A stretch of 64,000 nucleotides of DNA, taken from contig NZ_JAPHNA010000001.1 of NCBI RefSeq assembly GCF_026241315.1, forward strand, positions 62,001 through 126,000, given 5' to 3'. Positions within the stretch are counted from its first letter, which is position 1, and every line of letters begins with the position of its first letter. Of this stretch, positions 19,429 to 28,602 are shown piece after piece. The notes under the pieces were generated by a model. That model was not told the DNA's origin, did no database searches, and was given only the letters and a program-made list of their open reading frames with translations. This DNA is from Campylobacter sp. MIT 21-1684. Its GTDB lineage: Bacteria; Campylobacterota; Campylobacteria; Campylobacterales; Campylobacteraceae. Both the position numbers and the translations under genes were made by a program.

Positions 19429-19514
19429 TTATATTTTCACAAACACAACAAATAAAAGTTAATTTCAAATGCAATCGCTGTTACAGAATATAATTCAAAC
19501 AAGGAGATACTTTA

Positions 19515-20302
19515 ATGAAACAAGGTGATTTCACAGAAGTTGCAAAACACTACCACAATAGACCTGCTTATAGTGCTTTTTTACTCAAAAAACTTTTAGC
19601 TTGTATCAATGATACAAAAGCAAATGCCCAAGAATTACACATTGTAGAAGTTGGGGCTGGTACAGGTAAATTAACAAAAATGCTCAGCGAATTTGGAGCA
19701 CAAATTACAGCAATTGAACCTAATGAAAATATGAGAAAAGAAGGTATTGTTTTCACTCAAGAATGCAGCAATATCACTTGGAAAAAAGGAAGTGGTGAAG
19801 ACACTACTATGCCAAACAAAAGTGCTGATTGGGTAATAATGGCAAGTTCTTTTCATTGGACTAATCCTCAGAAATCTCTACCTGAATTTGCTCGAATACT
19901 TAATGGGGGGGGGATTGCCAAAAAACAGGATATTTTACAGCACTATGGAATCCACGTCATATAATAGAAGGTTCTCTTTTTGATGAAATTGAAAAGGAAA
20001 TTAAACATATTATACCAAATCTTACTCGTATAAGTTCTGGTACGCAAAATACAAAAAAATGGGAAGAAATCCTCACTTCAACTGGGGATTTTACAGACTG
20101 CTTTTTTATGGAGTGTGATTATAAAGAAATTTGGACCAAAGAAAGATATATAGGTGCTTGGCACTCTGTAAATGACATACAAGCACAAGCAGGTGAAAAA
20201 AAATGGAAAGAAATTTTAGAAATGATAAAAAATAAAATTTCTTCATTGCAAAATATAGAAGTTCCTTACAAGATAAGAGCTTGGACGGTTAAAAAAGTGT
20301 AA
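19515..20302 (+). CDS. Phase-variable SAM-dependent methyltransferase (Cj1420-like), OFF in this assembly
   Basis: A class I methyltransferase with SAM motif I (VEVGAGTGKL, residues 44-53) and an acidic ribose-binding residue in AIEPNENMRKEG. A run of 9 G at 19905-19913 breaks the frame: as written, translation stops at 19964 after 149 aa. One extra G (10), or two fewer (7), joins it to the downstream frame that continues GYFTALWNPR and ends RAWTVKKV at 20302, giving 262 aa with 10 G. The end closely resembles the next gene (end RCWSAKKV), confirming one broken gene, not two. By order it equals Cj1420, a methyltransferase of MeOPN capsule decoration, which is itself known to carry a G tract. 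RBS AAGGAGAT is strong. Confidence 0.85.
19905..19913 (+). repeat. Poly-G tract (G9) in methyltransferase gene
   Basis: Nine consecutive G within codons 131-133. Tracts of this length slip in Campylobacter and switch genes on and off. Length 10 (or 7) is predicted ON; 9 and 8 are OFF. The assembly value may be only the majority state. Confidence 0.9.
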
Positions 20303-20388
20303 TTTTGTAGCAACAATCCTTTGCCTTTAAGCTTGTATGAAAATGGAAGTAAATTGCTTTTTAATTAAAGTAAAAGAAAAGGATGAAA

Positions 20389-21159
20389 ATGCAAAAATTA
20401 GTAGAACAAATATGGGATTACACTCAACATGCGAAATTTTATTCATACAGACCAAATTATGCCCCAAAAACTATAGATATGCTTATAACTTTAGTAAAAA
20501 GTGGGGAATTAAAGGAATTAAAAGTGGCTGATATAGGAGCCGGAACAGGAAATTTAAGTCTTATGCTTGAAGAAAGAGATTGTGAAGTTATAGCTGTTGA
20601 ACCAAATGACGCTATGAGAGAAATAGGCATAGAAAGAGCACAAGGCAAAAAGATACATTTTATTCGAGCAACAGGACTTGAATCAGGCTTACAAAGTGCT
20701 GAATTTGATTGGGTGACTTTTGGTTCTAGTTTTAATGTTATGGACAGAAATAAAGCTTTAAACGAAGCATACCGCTTACTTAAAAACAAAGGATATTTCT
20801 CGTGTATGTGGAATCATAGGGATTTAAATGATCCCATTCAAAAAATAGCAGAAGACACTATACTCGAATTTGTACCACATTATACGCGTGGAATAAGAAG
20901 AGAGGAACAAAGACCTGTTATAGAAAGTCGAAAAGACCTTTTTGACTGCATTGTTTATATAGAAGAAGATTTTTATTTTCATCAAAGCTTAGAAAATTAT
21001 CTCAATGCTTGGAAAAGTGTAAAAAATCCATACTGGGATCTAGAAACTCAAGAAGGCAGAGAACTTTTTGAAAGAATTAGCGAAACACTTTCGCAAAGAC
21101 TCTCCAAAGAATTTGATATTAAATATACAACCCGTTGTTGGAGTGCAAAGAAAGTATAA
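20389..21159 (+). CDS. SAM-dependent methyltransferase (Cj1419-like)
   Basis: 256-aa class I methyltransferase, paralogous to the preceding gene. SAM motif I (VADIGAGTGNL) lies at residues 47-57, with AVEPNDAMRE after it, and a post-core region (GYFSCMWNHRDLNDP) aligned with the neighbour's. I place the start at 20389 because AAAAGG is 6 bases upstream; the ATG at 20383 touches that site. The order equals Cj1419 next to Cj1420, the two putative methyltransferases of MeOPN synthesis. It has no G tract, so it should be made whether or not the first gene is switched on. Which atom each enzyme methylates is not shown by sequence. Confidence 0.85.
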   Translation: MQKLVEQIWDYTQHAKFYSYRPNYAPKTIDMLITLVKSGELKELKVADIGAGTGNLSLMLEERDCEVIAVEPNDAMREIGIERAQGKKIHFIRATGLESGLQSAEFDWVTFGSSFNVMDRNKALNEAYRLLKNKGYFSCMWNHRDLNDPIQKIAEDTILEFVPHYTRGIRREEQRPVIESRKDLFDCIVYIEEDFYFHQSLENYLNAWKSVKNPYWDLETQEGRELFERISETLSQRLSKEFDIKYTTRCWSAKKV

Positions 21160-21162
21160 AAA

Positions 21163-23490
21163 ATGGCATTACAATTCCAAAACAAAGCTAAAAATCTAGC
21201 TTCATTGCAAAATATACTCACCTCGGCTAAAATTCTGCCTTTAGTAGTCAGCAATTTAAAAGAAATACGACGCGATGAAGAAAAAGTTTTACAAAAAATC
21301 CAAAAACTTGGAGCAAAAAAACTTATTATTCGTAGCTCTTCATCAAACGAAGACAACGAAAACAATTCTAATGCCGGTGCTTTTTTATCTTTAGCAAATA
21401 TAGATTCAAAAAACAAACAAGAACTTCTTAATGCTTTAAAACGTGTTGGTGCTTCTATGCCTTACAATCGCGATGAAATTCTCATTCAAGCTCATCTTGA
21501 AAATATCACCCTGTGCGGAGTCGGTTTTAGTGTAGATAAAGATAATTTTGCTCCATATTTTTGCTTACAGTATGACAAAAGTGGTTCAAATGCTTCCATT
21601 ACAGATGGTAGCAGTAAAGAAAGTTTAAGCTATTTTCATTACAGAGAATCATCAGTGTTTAAAGATAAATACACACAACAAATCATTACTCTCATACAGG
21701 AACTTGAAACTCTTTTTGAGTGCAATTTTTTAGACGTAGAATTTGCCTTTGCAAGACACGAAGAAGAGGAAGAATTATTTTGTCTGCAAGTACGCCCTTT
21801 AGTAATGCAAGGCAAAATAAATCTTTTCAAAGCTCTTCCTAAAGAAGCTTTGGAACGTCTTTATAAAAGATTTCATTCTTTAAAACAAACAGGACCTAGA
21901 GTCTTGGGCAAAAAAAGTATGTTTGGAGTAATGCCTGATTGGAATCCGGCTGAAATTATAGGTTTAAAACCAAAAAGACTTGCTTTTAGTCTCTACAAAG
22001 AAATCATTACTGATTCTATTTGGGCTTATCAAAGAAATGCCTATGGATACAGAGATTTACGTTCGCATCCTCTTATCCATTCCTTTTTAGGAATTCCTTA
22101 TGTCGATGTACGACTTTCTTTTAACTCTTTCATACCAAAGAAATTAGATGAAAACATAGCTTCAAAACTTGTTGATTTCTATCTCGACAAACTCGATACA
22201 AATAATGAATTTCACGATAAAATAGAATTTGATATTGTCTATTCTTGTTATGATTTTAACACTCCAAATAAACTCAAAGAACTTTTACAAAATGGCTTCA
22301 ATGAAAATGAAGTTAAAAGACTTGAATTTAGTCTTTTAGAACTCACAAATACCATCATCAATCCTCAAAGCGGGCTTTACCGCAAAGACATTGAAAAAAG
22401 CAAAGTTTTAGAAGAAATTTACGAAACAATCATTAGCTCAAAATTTTCTCTTATTGATAAAATTTATTGGCTTTTAGAAGAATGCAAACGTTATGGGACT
22501 CTACCTTTTTGCGGAGTAGCAAGAGCAGGTTTTGTCGCTATACAAATGCTTAATTCTCTTGTAGAAATTGGTTTTTTTACAAACAAAGAAAAAAATATTT
22601 TCTTAAATTCCTTAAAAACTATAAGTAAAAATTTAAGTGAAGATCTTTCAAAACTCAATCCGAAAAATAAAAAAGAATTTCTAAACAAATTTGGACATTT
22701 AAGAGCTGGTACATACAACATACTTTCACCAAGGTATGATGAGGATTTTGAAACCTATTTCAACCAATGCAACATAAGCACTAAAAAAGAAAAAAAATTT
22801 ACTCTTAATGAAAAGAAAAAAAATATTTTACAAAAACTGCTTAAAGAACACGGATTGCATATAGAAACACAAGATTTCTTTGTTTTTTTAAAAGAAACTA
22901 TTGAGGCAAGAGAATTTGTTAAATTTCAATTTAGCAAACTCCTTTCACAAGCTCTTGTTTTCATAGAACAACTAGGTGAATATTATGGTATAGACAAGGA
23001 GGATATGGCGCACCTTGATATACATCGCATTTTAAATTTAAATTCAAGTTTATATTCGCAAAATCCAAAAACTCTTTTTTTAGAAGACATTGCACATAAT
23101 AAAAAAGAATATGAACTTACTCAAGCAATCAAACTGCCTTCTTTGCTAAGCCAATCAAGCCAAATCTTTGCTTTTACAAGTCATTCTATTGTACCAAATT
23201 TCATTACACAAAAAAGCGTTGTTGCAGAAACAGCAAAAGAAAATGAAAGTGAATTAAAGGGAAAAATTGTGCTTATTTACGCAGCTGACCCCGGATATGA
23301 TTATTTATTTACCAAAGAAATTGCAGGTTTTATCACTTGCTATGGCGGGGCAAATTCGCATATGGCAATACGTGCATCAGAGCTTGCACTTCCTGCCGTT
23401 ATTGGCGTGGGCGAAGAAAATTTCGCAAAATATCTCAAAGCTAAAAAAATTAGAATAGAATGCGAAAGTGAGCAAATATTTTGTTTATAG
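21163..23490 (+). CDS. Glutamine kinase, PPDK/PEP-synthase-like (Cj1418-like)
   Basis: 775 aa. The N-terminal part is an ATP-grasp domain of the PEP-synthase type ([20 protein letters not shown] near residues 45-68; [22 protein letters not shown] near 190-212). The C-terminus is a phosphohistidine swivel domain with [19 protein letters not shown], the histidine at about 733. The C. jejuni homologue Cj1418 was shown to phosphorylate the amide nitrogen of L-glutamine using ATP (giving AMP and Pi), the first step of MeOPN synthesis. The same role is inferred here from domain order, length and neighbours. The middle 400 residues, unlike true PEP synthase, would bind glutamine. Overlaps the next gene by 10 bases. 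Confidence 0.87.
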   Translation: MALQFQNKAKNLASLQNILTSAKILPLVVSNLKEIRRDEEKVLQKIQKLGAKKLIIRSSSSNEDNENNSNAGAFLSLANIDSKNKQELLNALKRVGASMPYNRDEILIQAHLENITLCGVGFSVDKDNFAPYFCLQYDKSGSNASITDGSSKESLSYFHYRESSVFKDKYTQQIITLIQELETLFECNFLDVEFAFARHEEEEELFCLQVRPLVMQGKINLFKALPKEALERLYKRFHSLKQTGPRVLGKKSMFGVMPDWNPAEIIGLKPKRLAFSLYKEIITDSIWAYQRNAYGYRDLRSHPLIHSFLGIPYVDVRLSFNSFIPKKLDENIASKLVDFYLDKLDTNNEFHDKIEFDIVYSCYDFNTPNKLKELLQNGFNENEVKRLEFSLLELTNTIINPQSGLYRKDIEKSKVLEEIYETIISSKFSLIDKIYWLLEECKRYGTLPFCGVARAGFVAIQMLNSLVEIGFFTNKEKNIFLNSLKTISKNLSEDLSKLNPKNKKEFLNKFGHLRAGTYNILSPRYDEDFETYFNQCNISTKKEKKFTLNEKKKNILQKLLKEHGLHIETQDFFVFLKETIEAREFVKFQFSKLLSQALVFIEQLGEYYGIDKEDMAHLDIHRILNLNSSLYSQNPKTLFLEDIAHNKKEYELTQAIKLPSLLSQSSQIFAFTSHSIVPNFITQKSVVAETAKENESELKGKIVLIYAADPGYDYLFTKEIAGFITCYGGANSHMAIRASELALPAVIGVGEENFAKYLKAKKIRIECESEQIFCL

Positions 23491-24089
23491 GAATCACTCA
23501 AAGACTTATTATCAATAAAAGCTACTATGAAGAAAGAGAAACCTTGGCACTTGACTGGGGAAAGCTTTTTGCAAATGAAAAACTTTTTGAAGGTTTTTTG
23601 CCTCTGCCTTTAAGCTATGAGCTTGATTTTAAACATTACATCGCACATTTAAAAGCTGTGATTCTAAGCGGGGGGAATGATTTATACTCATACAATAGCA
23701 ATGATTTATCAAAAAAAAGAGATGAATATGAAAAACATATCATAGCTTTCTGTCTTAAAAACAAACTGCCTTTACTTGGAATTTGTAGAGGTGCTCAAAT
23801 TATTGCATCGTTTTTTAACTCGACACTCAAACAATGTAAAAATCACTTAAACGAACATCAAATTTTTACAAACGAAGGATTGCAATTTAGAACAAATTCC
23901 TTTCACAACTATCACATTAGCTCTTTAGGCAAAGACTTATCTGTCTTAGCTAGTGCAAATGATGGAAGTTGCGAGGCTTTTAAACATAAAATCTGCCCTA
24001 TTTATGGTTTAATGTGGCATATAGAAAGAGATAAGGGACTCGAAAATACACATATTCTCAAAGAATGGCTTGATACAATCAAAAGGTAA
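23481..24089 (+). CDS. Class I glutamine amidotransferase-fold hydrolase (Cj1417-like)
   Basis: 202-aa stand-alone class I amidotransferase domain. The nucleophile Cys is in LLGICRGAQ near residue 100; the His/Glu pair is in MWHIERDKG near 188; AVILSGGND carries the oxyanion loop. In C. jejuni, Cj1417 cleaves CDP-L-glutamine to cytidine diphosphoramidate and glutamate, the step that frees the P-NH2 group. Start is TTG at 23481 ([13 protein letters not shown] follows), inside the kinase gene; no in-frame ATG is nearby. The translational overlap suggests tight coupling with the kinase. Confidence 0.86.
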   Translation: MFIGITQRLIINKSYYEERETLALDWGKLFANEKLFEGFLPLPLSYELDFKHYIAHLKAVILSGGNDLYSYNSNDLSKKRDEYEKHIIAFCLKNKLPLLGICRGAQIIASFFNSTLKQCKNHLNEHQIFTNEGLQFRTNSFHNYHISSLGKDLSVLASANDGSCEAFKHKICPIYGLMWHIERDKGLENTHILKEWLDTIKR

Positions 24090-24092
24090 AAA

Positions 24093-24854
24093 ATGAAAGC
24101 ATTAATTTTAGCAGCAGGTTTTGGCTCAAGACTTATGCCCTTGACTAAAAACAATCCAAAATGTATGGTAGAGTATCAAGGAAAAAAAATTATAGAGTAT
24201 GAGATTGAAGCCTTAAACAATGCTGGAATTGAAGAAATAGCAATAGTCGGTGGGTATTGCTTTGAGCTTTTAGAGCAATTTGTACGCACACGCTACAATA
24301 TAAAAAAAATCTTCTATAACAAAGATTACGCTGATACAAATATGGTTTGCACTTTGTTTTGTGCAAAAGACTTTCTTTATGAATGTATAGAGGATAAAGA
24401 AGATTGTATTATTTCTTATGCAGATATCATTTATTTTAAAGAAAGTGTGGAAAAACTTGCGAAAAAAAAAGCACCTTTAGCCATAGTTATTGACAAAGAA
24501 TGGAAAAAGCTATGGGAAAAGAGATTTAAAAATCCTCTTAATGATCTTGAAAGTTTAAAACTTGACTCAGAGGGAAAAATCAAAGAACTTGGAAAAAAAG
24601 TGTATTGTTATGATGAAATTCAAGGTCAATATATAGGATTGTTTAAAATATCGTATGATTTGTTACCAAAGCTTATAGAACTATATGAAAGTTTGGATAA
24701 AAACACGCTCTATGACGGAAAAGATTTTAAAAATATGTATATGACAAGTTTTTTACAAATCTTAATACAGAAGTTTGGCAATGCAAGCGCAATTGAAATT
24801 TATGGAAAATGGTGTGAAATAGATTTTAAAAGTGATTTAAGTATCATTATTTGA
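24093..24854 (+). CDS. Nucleotidyltransferase (Cj1416-like cytidylyltransferase)
   Basis: 253-aa sugar-nucleotidyltransferase fold beginning MKALILAAGFGSRLMPLT, the NTP-binding signature, with PKCMVEYQGKKIIEYEI and a metal Asp in ISYADIIYF near residue 112. Cj1416 of C. jejuni transfers CMP from CTP to L-glutamine phosphate to give CDP-L-glutamine. I infer this role from position between the hydrolase and transferase genes; from the fold alone, phosphocholine or sugar-phosphate substrates would be possible. Gap to the hydrolase is 3 bases. Confidence 0.85.
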   Translation: MKALILAAGFGSRLMPLTKNNPKCMVEYQGKKIIEYEIEALNNAGIEEIAIVGGYCFELLEQFVRTRYNIKKIFYNKDYADTNMVCTLFCAKDFLYECIEDKEDCIISYADIIYFKESVEKLAKKKAPLAIVIDKEWKKLWEKRFKNPLNDLESLKLDSEGKIKELGKKVYCYDEIQGQYIGLFKISYDLLPKLIELYESLDKNTLYDGKDFKNMYMTSFLQILIQKFGNASAIEIYGKWCEIDFKSDLSIII

Positions 24855-24863
24855 GGAAATAAA

Positions 24864-26620
24864 ATGCAAAATAGTGCAAAAAAAAGAATACAAAACCATT
24901 TAGCTTATAAACTTGGGCAAGCTATGATTCACTTTAATAAAGAAAAAAAAGGGGGGGGGGATACTGGAGCTATATCAAACTCATTATAAAACTCTATTCT
25001 TTATCATACACTCATAAAAAACAAAAAAAACTTTATATGCAAATTACAACACTCTTTCCAAATCTTTCTTATCCGAATTTGCAAAAATGCAAAGATTATA
25101 AAGAAGCTACGGTATATTACACTCATCTTTCTTTTTTTCTAGGACAAGCCTTAATTGAATGTCATAAAAATTGGTATAAAGGTGGCTATTTACATATTTT
25201 TAGTAAATTTAAAAAAGCAAAAAAGCATTTTTTATATCTCAATCATTTAAAACAAAAATACTCTCCTTATCTCATAGCAGATCTTTTTAATACTTTTACA
25301 ATAGAAGATACAAAACGATTCTTTGCACTCGTTGAAAAATGGGCACACTATGAAGCTTTAAGCAAAACCTTAATAAAAAACGCACAATTTGTCATTGAAC
25401 ATTTTGAAAACGTCAATTCTTGGCTCGAATCTAAAGAATTTGAACATACATACCAAAAACAATTCTTTGCCTATCCTCCTTTACTAAACCCTCAAACACT
25501 TGAAAATATAAAAGAAAAACTGCACTATAAAAATATCCCTACCAATTTAGCTTGGGATTTAAATTTACCTTTACCAAAAGCACTGTGCATTTGTATTGGT
25601 TTTTCATTTTCAGGACACTGGGCTTTTACAAGAATGCTTAATAAATGTAAGATTACAAATTCGGGAGACCATAAAGGCATTGATGCAAAATGGCATTACG
25701 AAACAAATTACAAATTAGCACTTGAAAATAAAAACCACTGCTATAATATTTTTTTATATACACACAATTTAAATCCGGTCAAAGCTCTTCATAAATTTAT
25801 CTGTATGCTTAGAAACGATCATACTGTTATTTGCCTCACAAGAGATCCTTTTAGTCGTATCAAATCAGGTTTAAATAATCAATGGAAAATTAAAAATTGC
25901 AACGATCACTTTAATACAAACACAGCTTTATATGAATTCCTCTTACAAAGGACTCATTTTTGGCTTTCTCATCCTTCTTTACCTTTAAACACTAGAATTG
26001 AAAAACTTATTAAATGGCATCTGTTTTGCTTGAATACAATTTTAGATTTGCTCTGCAACCTAGAATTTAGCAATTTTCTTTTTATAGACACAAAAGAGTT
26101 AGAATATCCAAAAGTCGATACAACAATGCAAAAAATCGCCTCTAAGCTTGATGTAAAATTACCCAAAGATACAAACGCTTTTAACATTTCTTTTCCTAGT
26201 ACATACTATGGTACTCTTCCGGCAGTCTTTACTAGCAATGATATTTGCATTTATATTGAAAGCACTCCTCGTTTATATACTCTTAATGCAATGCTTAATA
26301 TAAACACAACTCTATTACCAAAAGAAATATATTTCAATACTGAAGAAAAAAATCTTCATCTCTTAGAATGCAATCAGCAAATTCTTAAAGAAATAAAAGA
26401 AAAATTGTGCGAATTTACACAAACTCTTTTTCAATTTTACAATGATACAAAAACAAATGAAAAAGAACTGTTAAATCAATTACAAGAGAAAAAAGAATTA
26501 AGCTTAGAATTAGGAGAACTCTTGAAAAAGGAATTTGAAATTTTAAGTCGCTTTCGTCCTGATATAATCAATTCCTGGAGATACTATCAAGAATTTCTAA
26601 AGAATCTTAAGGAATATTAG
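24864..26620 (+). CDS. Phase-variable CipA/Cj0685-like transferase with sulfotransferase-type motifs, OFF in this assembly
   Basis: The ATG at 24864 has GAGGAA 5 bases upstream and reads MQNSAKKRIQNHLAYKLGQ. A G10 run at 24951-24960 then breaks the frame, and the product as written stops at 24989 after 41 aa. With 11 or 8 G the frame joins GYWSYIKLIIKLYSL and runs to 26620, 585 aa with 11 G. It carries a P-loop-like GFSFSGHWAFTR (about residues 246-257) and RDPFSRIKSG (327-336), which resemble the 5'-phosphosulfate loop and 3'-phosphate site of PAPS sulfotransferases. The N-terminus holds two related LGQA(M/L)I units. Next to priA it is placed like Cj0685 (CipA); similar N-termini occur in the MeOPN transferases Cj1421/Cj1422. 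Acceptor unknown. Confidence 0.8.
24951..24960 (+). repeat. Poly-G tract (G10) in transferase gene
   Basis: Ten consecutive G after A8 near codon 30. Lengths 11 and 8 are predicted ON, 10 and 9 OFF. In the ON state the run encodes glycines in the first of the two LGQA units. Confidence 0.92.
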
Positions 26621-26724
26621 ACAAATTAGCACATACCTTTCTTTGAAAAGACGCCCATTTAATAAAATTTGACAAAACTCTCATCAAAAAAATGTCCAAA
26701 GGAAATGAAACAAAACTGCAAACA

Positions 26725-28602
26725 CTATGAAAAATCAATAGGATCAATATCAGTGCTGACATCCTTAAAAGTGCTCACAAAATTTTGAGCAAAAAGAAGA
26801 CTTTTATAAGAATAGGAACGCCATAAAACATAAAAACGATGTTTTGAATAAAGCATTTCTATCCCGCAAGCTCCATACCCTACAAGTTCTAAATCAGGAG
26901 TATTTTTTAAAGCCTTTACAAGTTCCTCGCAAAGTCCAAATGCAAAAGCTGGATCCTTATGCTCAATAATCATTCTCAAAAGTCTTTTAAATGGAGGGTA
27001 TAAATCCTTTCGAAATTCAAGCTCATCTTTTAAAAATAAATCATAATTTTGTATATATTTTTGAAAAAAACTGCGATTGTTTGTCTGCAACAATACCCTA
27101 GCTTCACCCTTGCGCCCTGCTCTCCCTGCTACTTGCATAGCAAGAGCTAAAGTCTCTTCAGCAGCTCTAAAATCAGGTCGAAATAAATACTCATCAAGCC
27201 CTAAAATCACGCTTAAATCTACATTATGATAATCGTGCCCTTTGGCAAGCATAGAAGTTCCAACTAAAATATCAATCTCTTTTGCATTAAAAGCCTCTAG
27301 AATCGTATCAAGCTTTTTCACACTGCTAATCTCATCGCTATCAAATTTCACAATTTTTGCTTGTGGTAAAGCATTTTCAAGTCTTTCTTTTAATTCTGCA
27401 GTTCCCATTTTTCTTGCCTCTAACAAAACCCCCTTACAATTTGGACAAAAAGTGTCAATTTTCTTTATATAATTACAATAATGGCATTTAAGCACTCTTT
27501 TATGTTTATGCAAACTCATAGCCACAGAGCAGCGAGGACAGTTAATAGTACTAGCACAATGCTTACAAAAAACCTGCCTAAAATTAGCTCTTGTAGGTAA
27601 AAAAACTATGGCTTGCTTCTTTTTTTTTAAACTAAGCTCAAGCTCGTGAAGTAAAAAAGGAGTAACAGCTAACTCACTCTCATCATACAAAAAACACTTC
27701 TTGCTCTCAAAAAAAGTACCTTTAAGCCTAAAAAACTTTTGTCTATAAAAACTCGTTAAACTAGGAGTTGCAGAACCTAAAATAACTTTAATGTCAAATT
27801 TTTTTCCCAAAAAAAGACTTAAATCCCTTACATTAAAATATGGCTTATTTGAAGCTTTATAAGAATTATCGTGTTCTTCATCTACTATAATCAAACCTAA
27901 ATTACGAAAAGGAAGAAAAAGAGCCGATCTTGCTCCTGCAACTAAAAGACTTTCTGCATTGGTAAATTTTTCTAAAGCTTGAGCTTTTCTTTTTTTTGAA
28001 ATTTTTGAATGCCATAAAAAAAAATTGTCTTTAAAATATACTTGCAATCTTTTTTGCATTTGTGAGCTCAATGCAATTTCTGGCATTAAAAGTAAAACTT
28101 GTTTGCCTTGCTCTAAATATTCTTTGATGAGAGTAATATAAATTTCAGTCTTTCCACTCCCTGTATCGGCAAATAAAAGAGAGTTTGATTGGCTTTTTAG
28201 AAAATTCAAAGCCTCTTGTTGGTCTGGACTTAAATTTGGCTGAGGAAATTTTTCTAGCTTTACACATTCATAAGGCTTGCAACCTTGAAAAAAACCAAGT
28301 ATAAACCCAAGCTTTCCTCCATAATAATATGAGATAAATCGAGCTAATTCAAATTGTAAAATACTAAGAGAACTCGGGAGAATTTGAAGTATAGGTGAAG
28401 TCTCAAAATGAGGTTTTTGACATTCTTTAATCACAACAGCACGAATAAGTTTAGAATTTCCCTTTTCAAAAAGATTGAAATACTCTTTCTTTTTAACATT
28501 TAAACTCACAAGGACCTCATTTAAAGGGTACAATGACTCCTCGCTATGAAAGATTAAATTTTCTAAATACAAACCACACAAAGCAAGTTCATAGTATTTC
28601 AC
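26725..28602 (-). CDS. priA: PriA, replication restart helicase
   Basis: 625-aa superfamily 2 DNA helicase that recognises stalled forks and reloads DnaB. Walker A (ADTGSGKTE) is at residues 145-153, DEEHD follows, and the zinc-binding cysteine array (CKHCASTINCPRC, then CHYC and CPNC) splits the helicase domain near residues 345-395. It is about 100 residues shorter than E. coli PriA, mostly in the N-terminal DNA-binding domain, as usual in this class. Overlaps the upstream pseudopilin gene by 4 bases. Equals Cj0684. Confidence 0.95.
   Translation of the reverse strand: MKYYELALCGLYLENLIFHSEESLYPLNEVLVSLNVKKKEYFNLFEKGNSKLIRAVVIKECQKPHFETSPILQILPSSLSILQFELARFISYYYGGKLGFILGFFQGCKPYECVKLEKFPQPNLSPDQQEALNFLKSQSNSLLFADTGSGKTEIYITLIKEYLEQGKQVLLLMPEIALSSQMQKRLQVYFKDNFFLWHSKISKKRKAQALEKFTNAESLLVAGARSALFLPFRNLGLIIVDEEHDNSYKASNKPYFNVRDLSLFLGKKFDIKVILGSATPSLTSFYRQKFFRLKGTFFESKKCFLYDESELAVTPFLLHELELSLKKKKQAIVFLPTRANFRQVFCKHCASTINCPRCSVAMSLHKHKRVLKCHYCNYIKKIDTFCPNCKGVLLEARKMGTAELKERLENALPQAKIVKFDSDEISSVKKLDTILEAFNAKEIDILVGTSMLAKGHDYHNVDLSVILGLDEYLFRPDFRAAEETLALAMQVAGRAGRKGEARVLLQTNNRSFFQKYIQNYDLFLKDELEFRKDLYPPFKRLLRMIIEHKDPAFAFGLCEELVKALKNTPDLELVGYGACGIEMLYSKHRFYVLWRSYSYKSLLFAQNFVSTFKDVSTDIDPIDFS

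Larger units (their letters stand above)
19208..19514. other. 307-base intergenic region upstream of the accessory cassette
   Basis: The gap separates divergent rnr and the cassette. It holds a 9-bp perfect hairpin (19386-19406) and a -10 box (19423-19428). No credible gene is seen: the best short frame (19271-19339, 22 codons) has no ribosome binding site. GC is as low as in other gaps here. Confidence 0.6.

Noticed and set aside
19914-20302. A separate small gene (ATG 20108) after the first methyltransferase
   Set aside because: The frame runs from the G tract and matches the C-terminal part of the neighbouring methyltransferase, so it is the rest of one switched gene.
23670-23675. G6 run in the amidotransferase-type gene as a switch
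   Set aside because: It encodes the conserved SGGND loop, is in frame and is short.
25037-26620. Free-standing 527-aa transferase gene starting at 25037
   Set aside because: No ribosome binding site; the frame continues upstream to the G tract and joins the 24864 start with one extra G.
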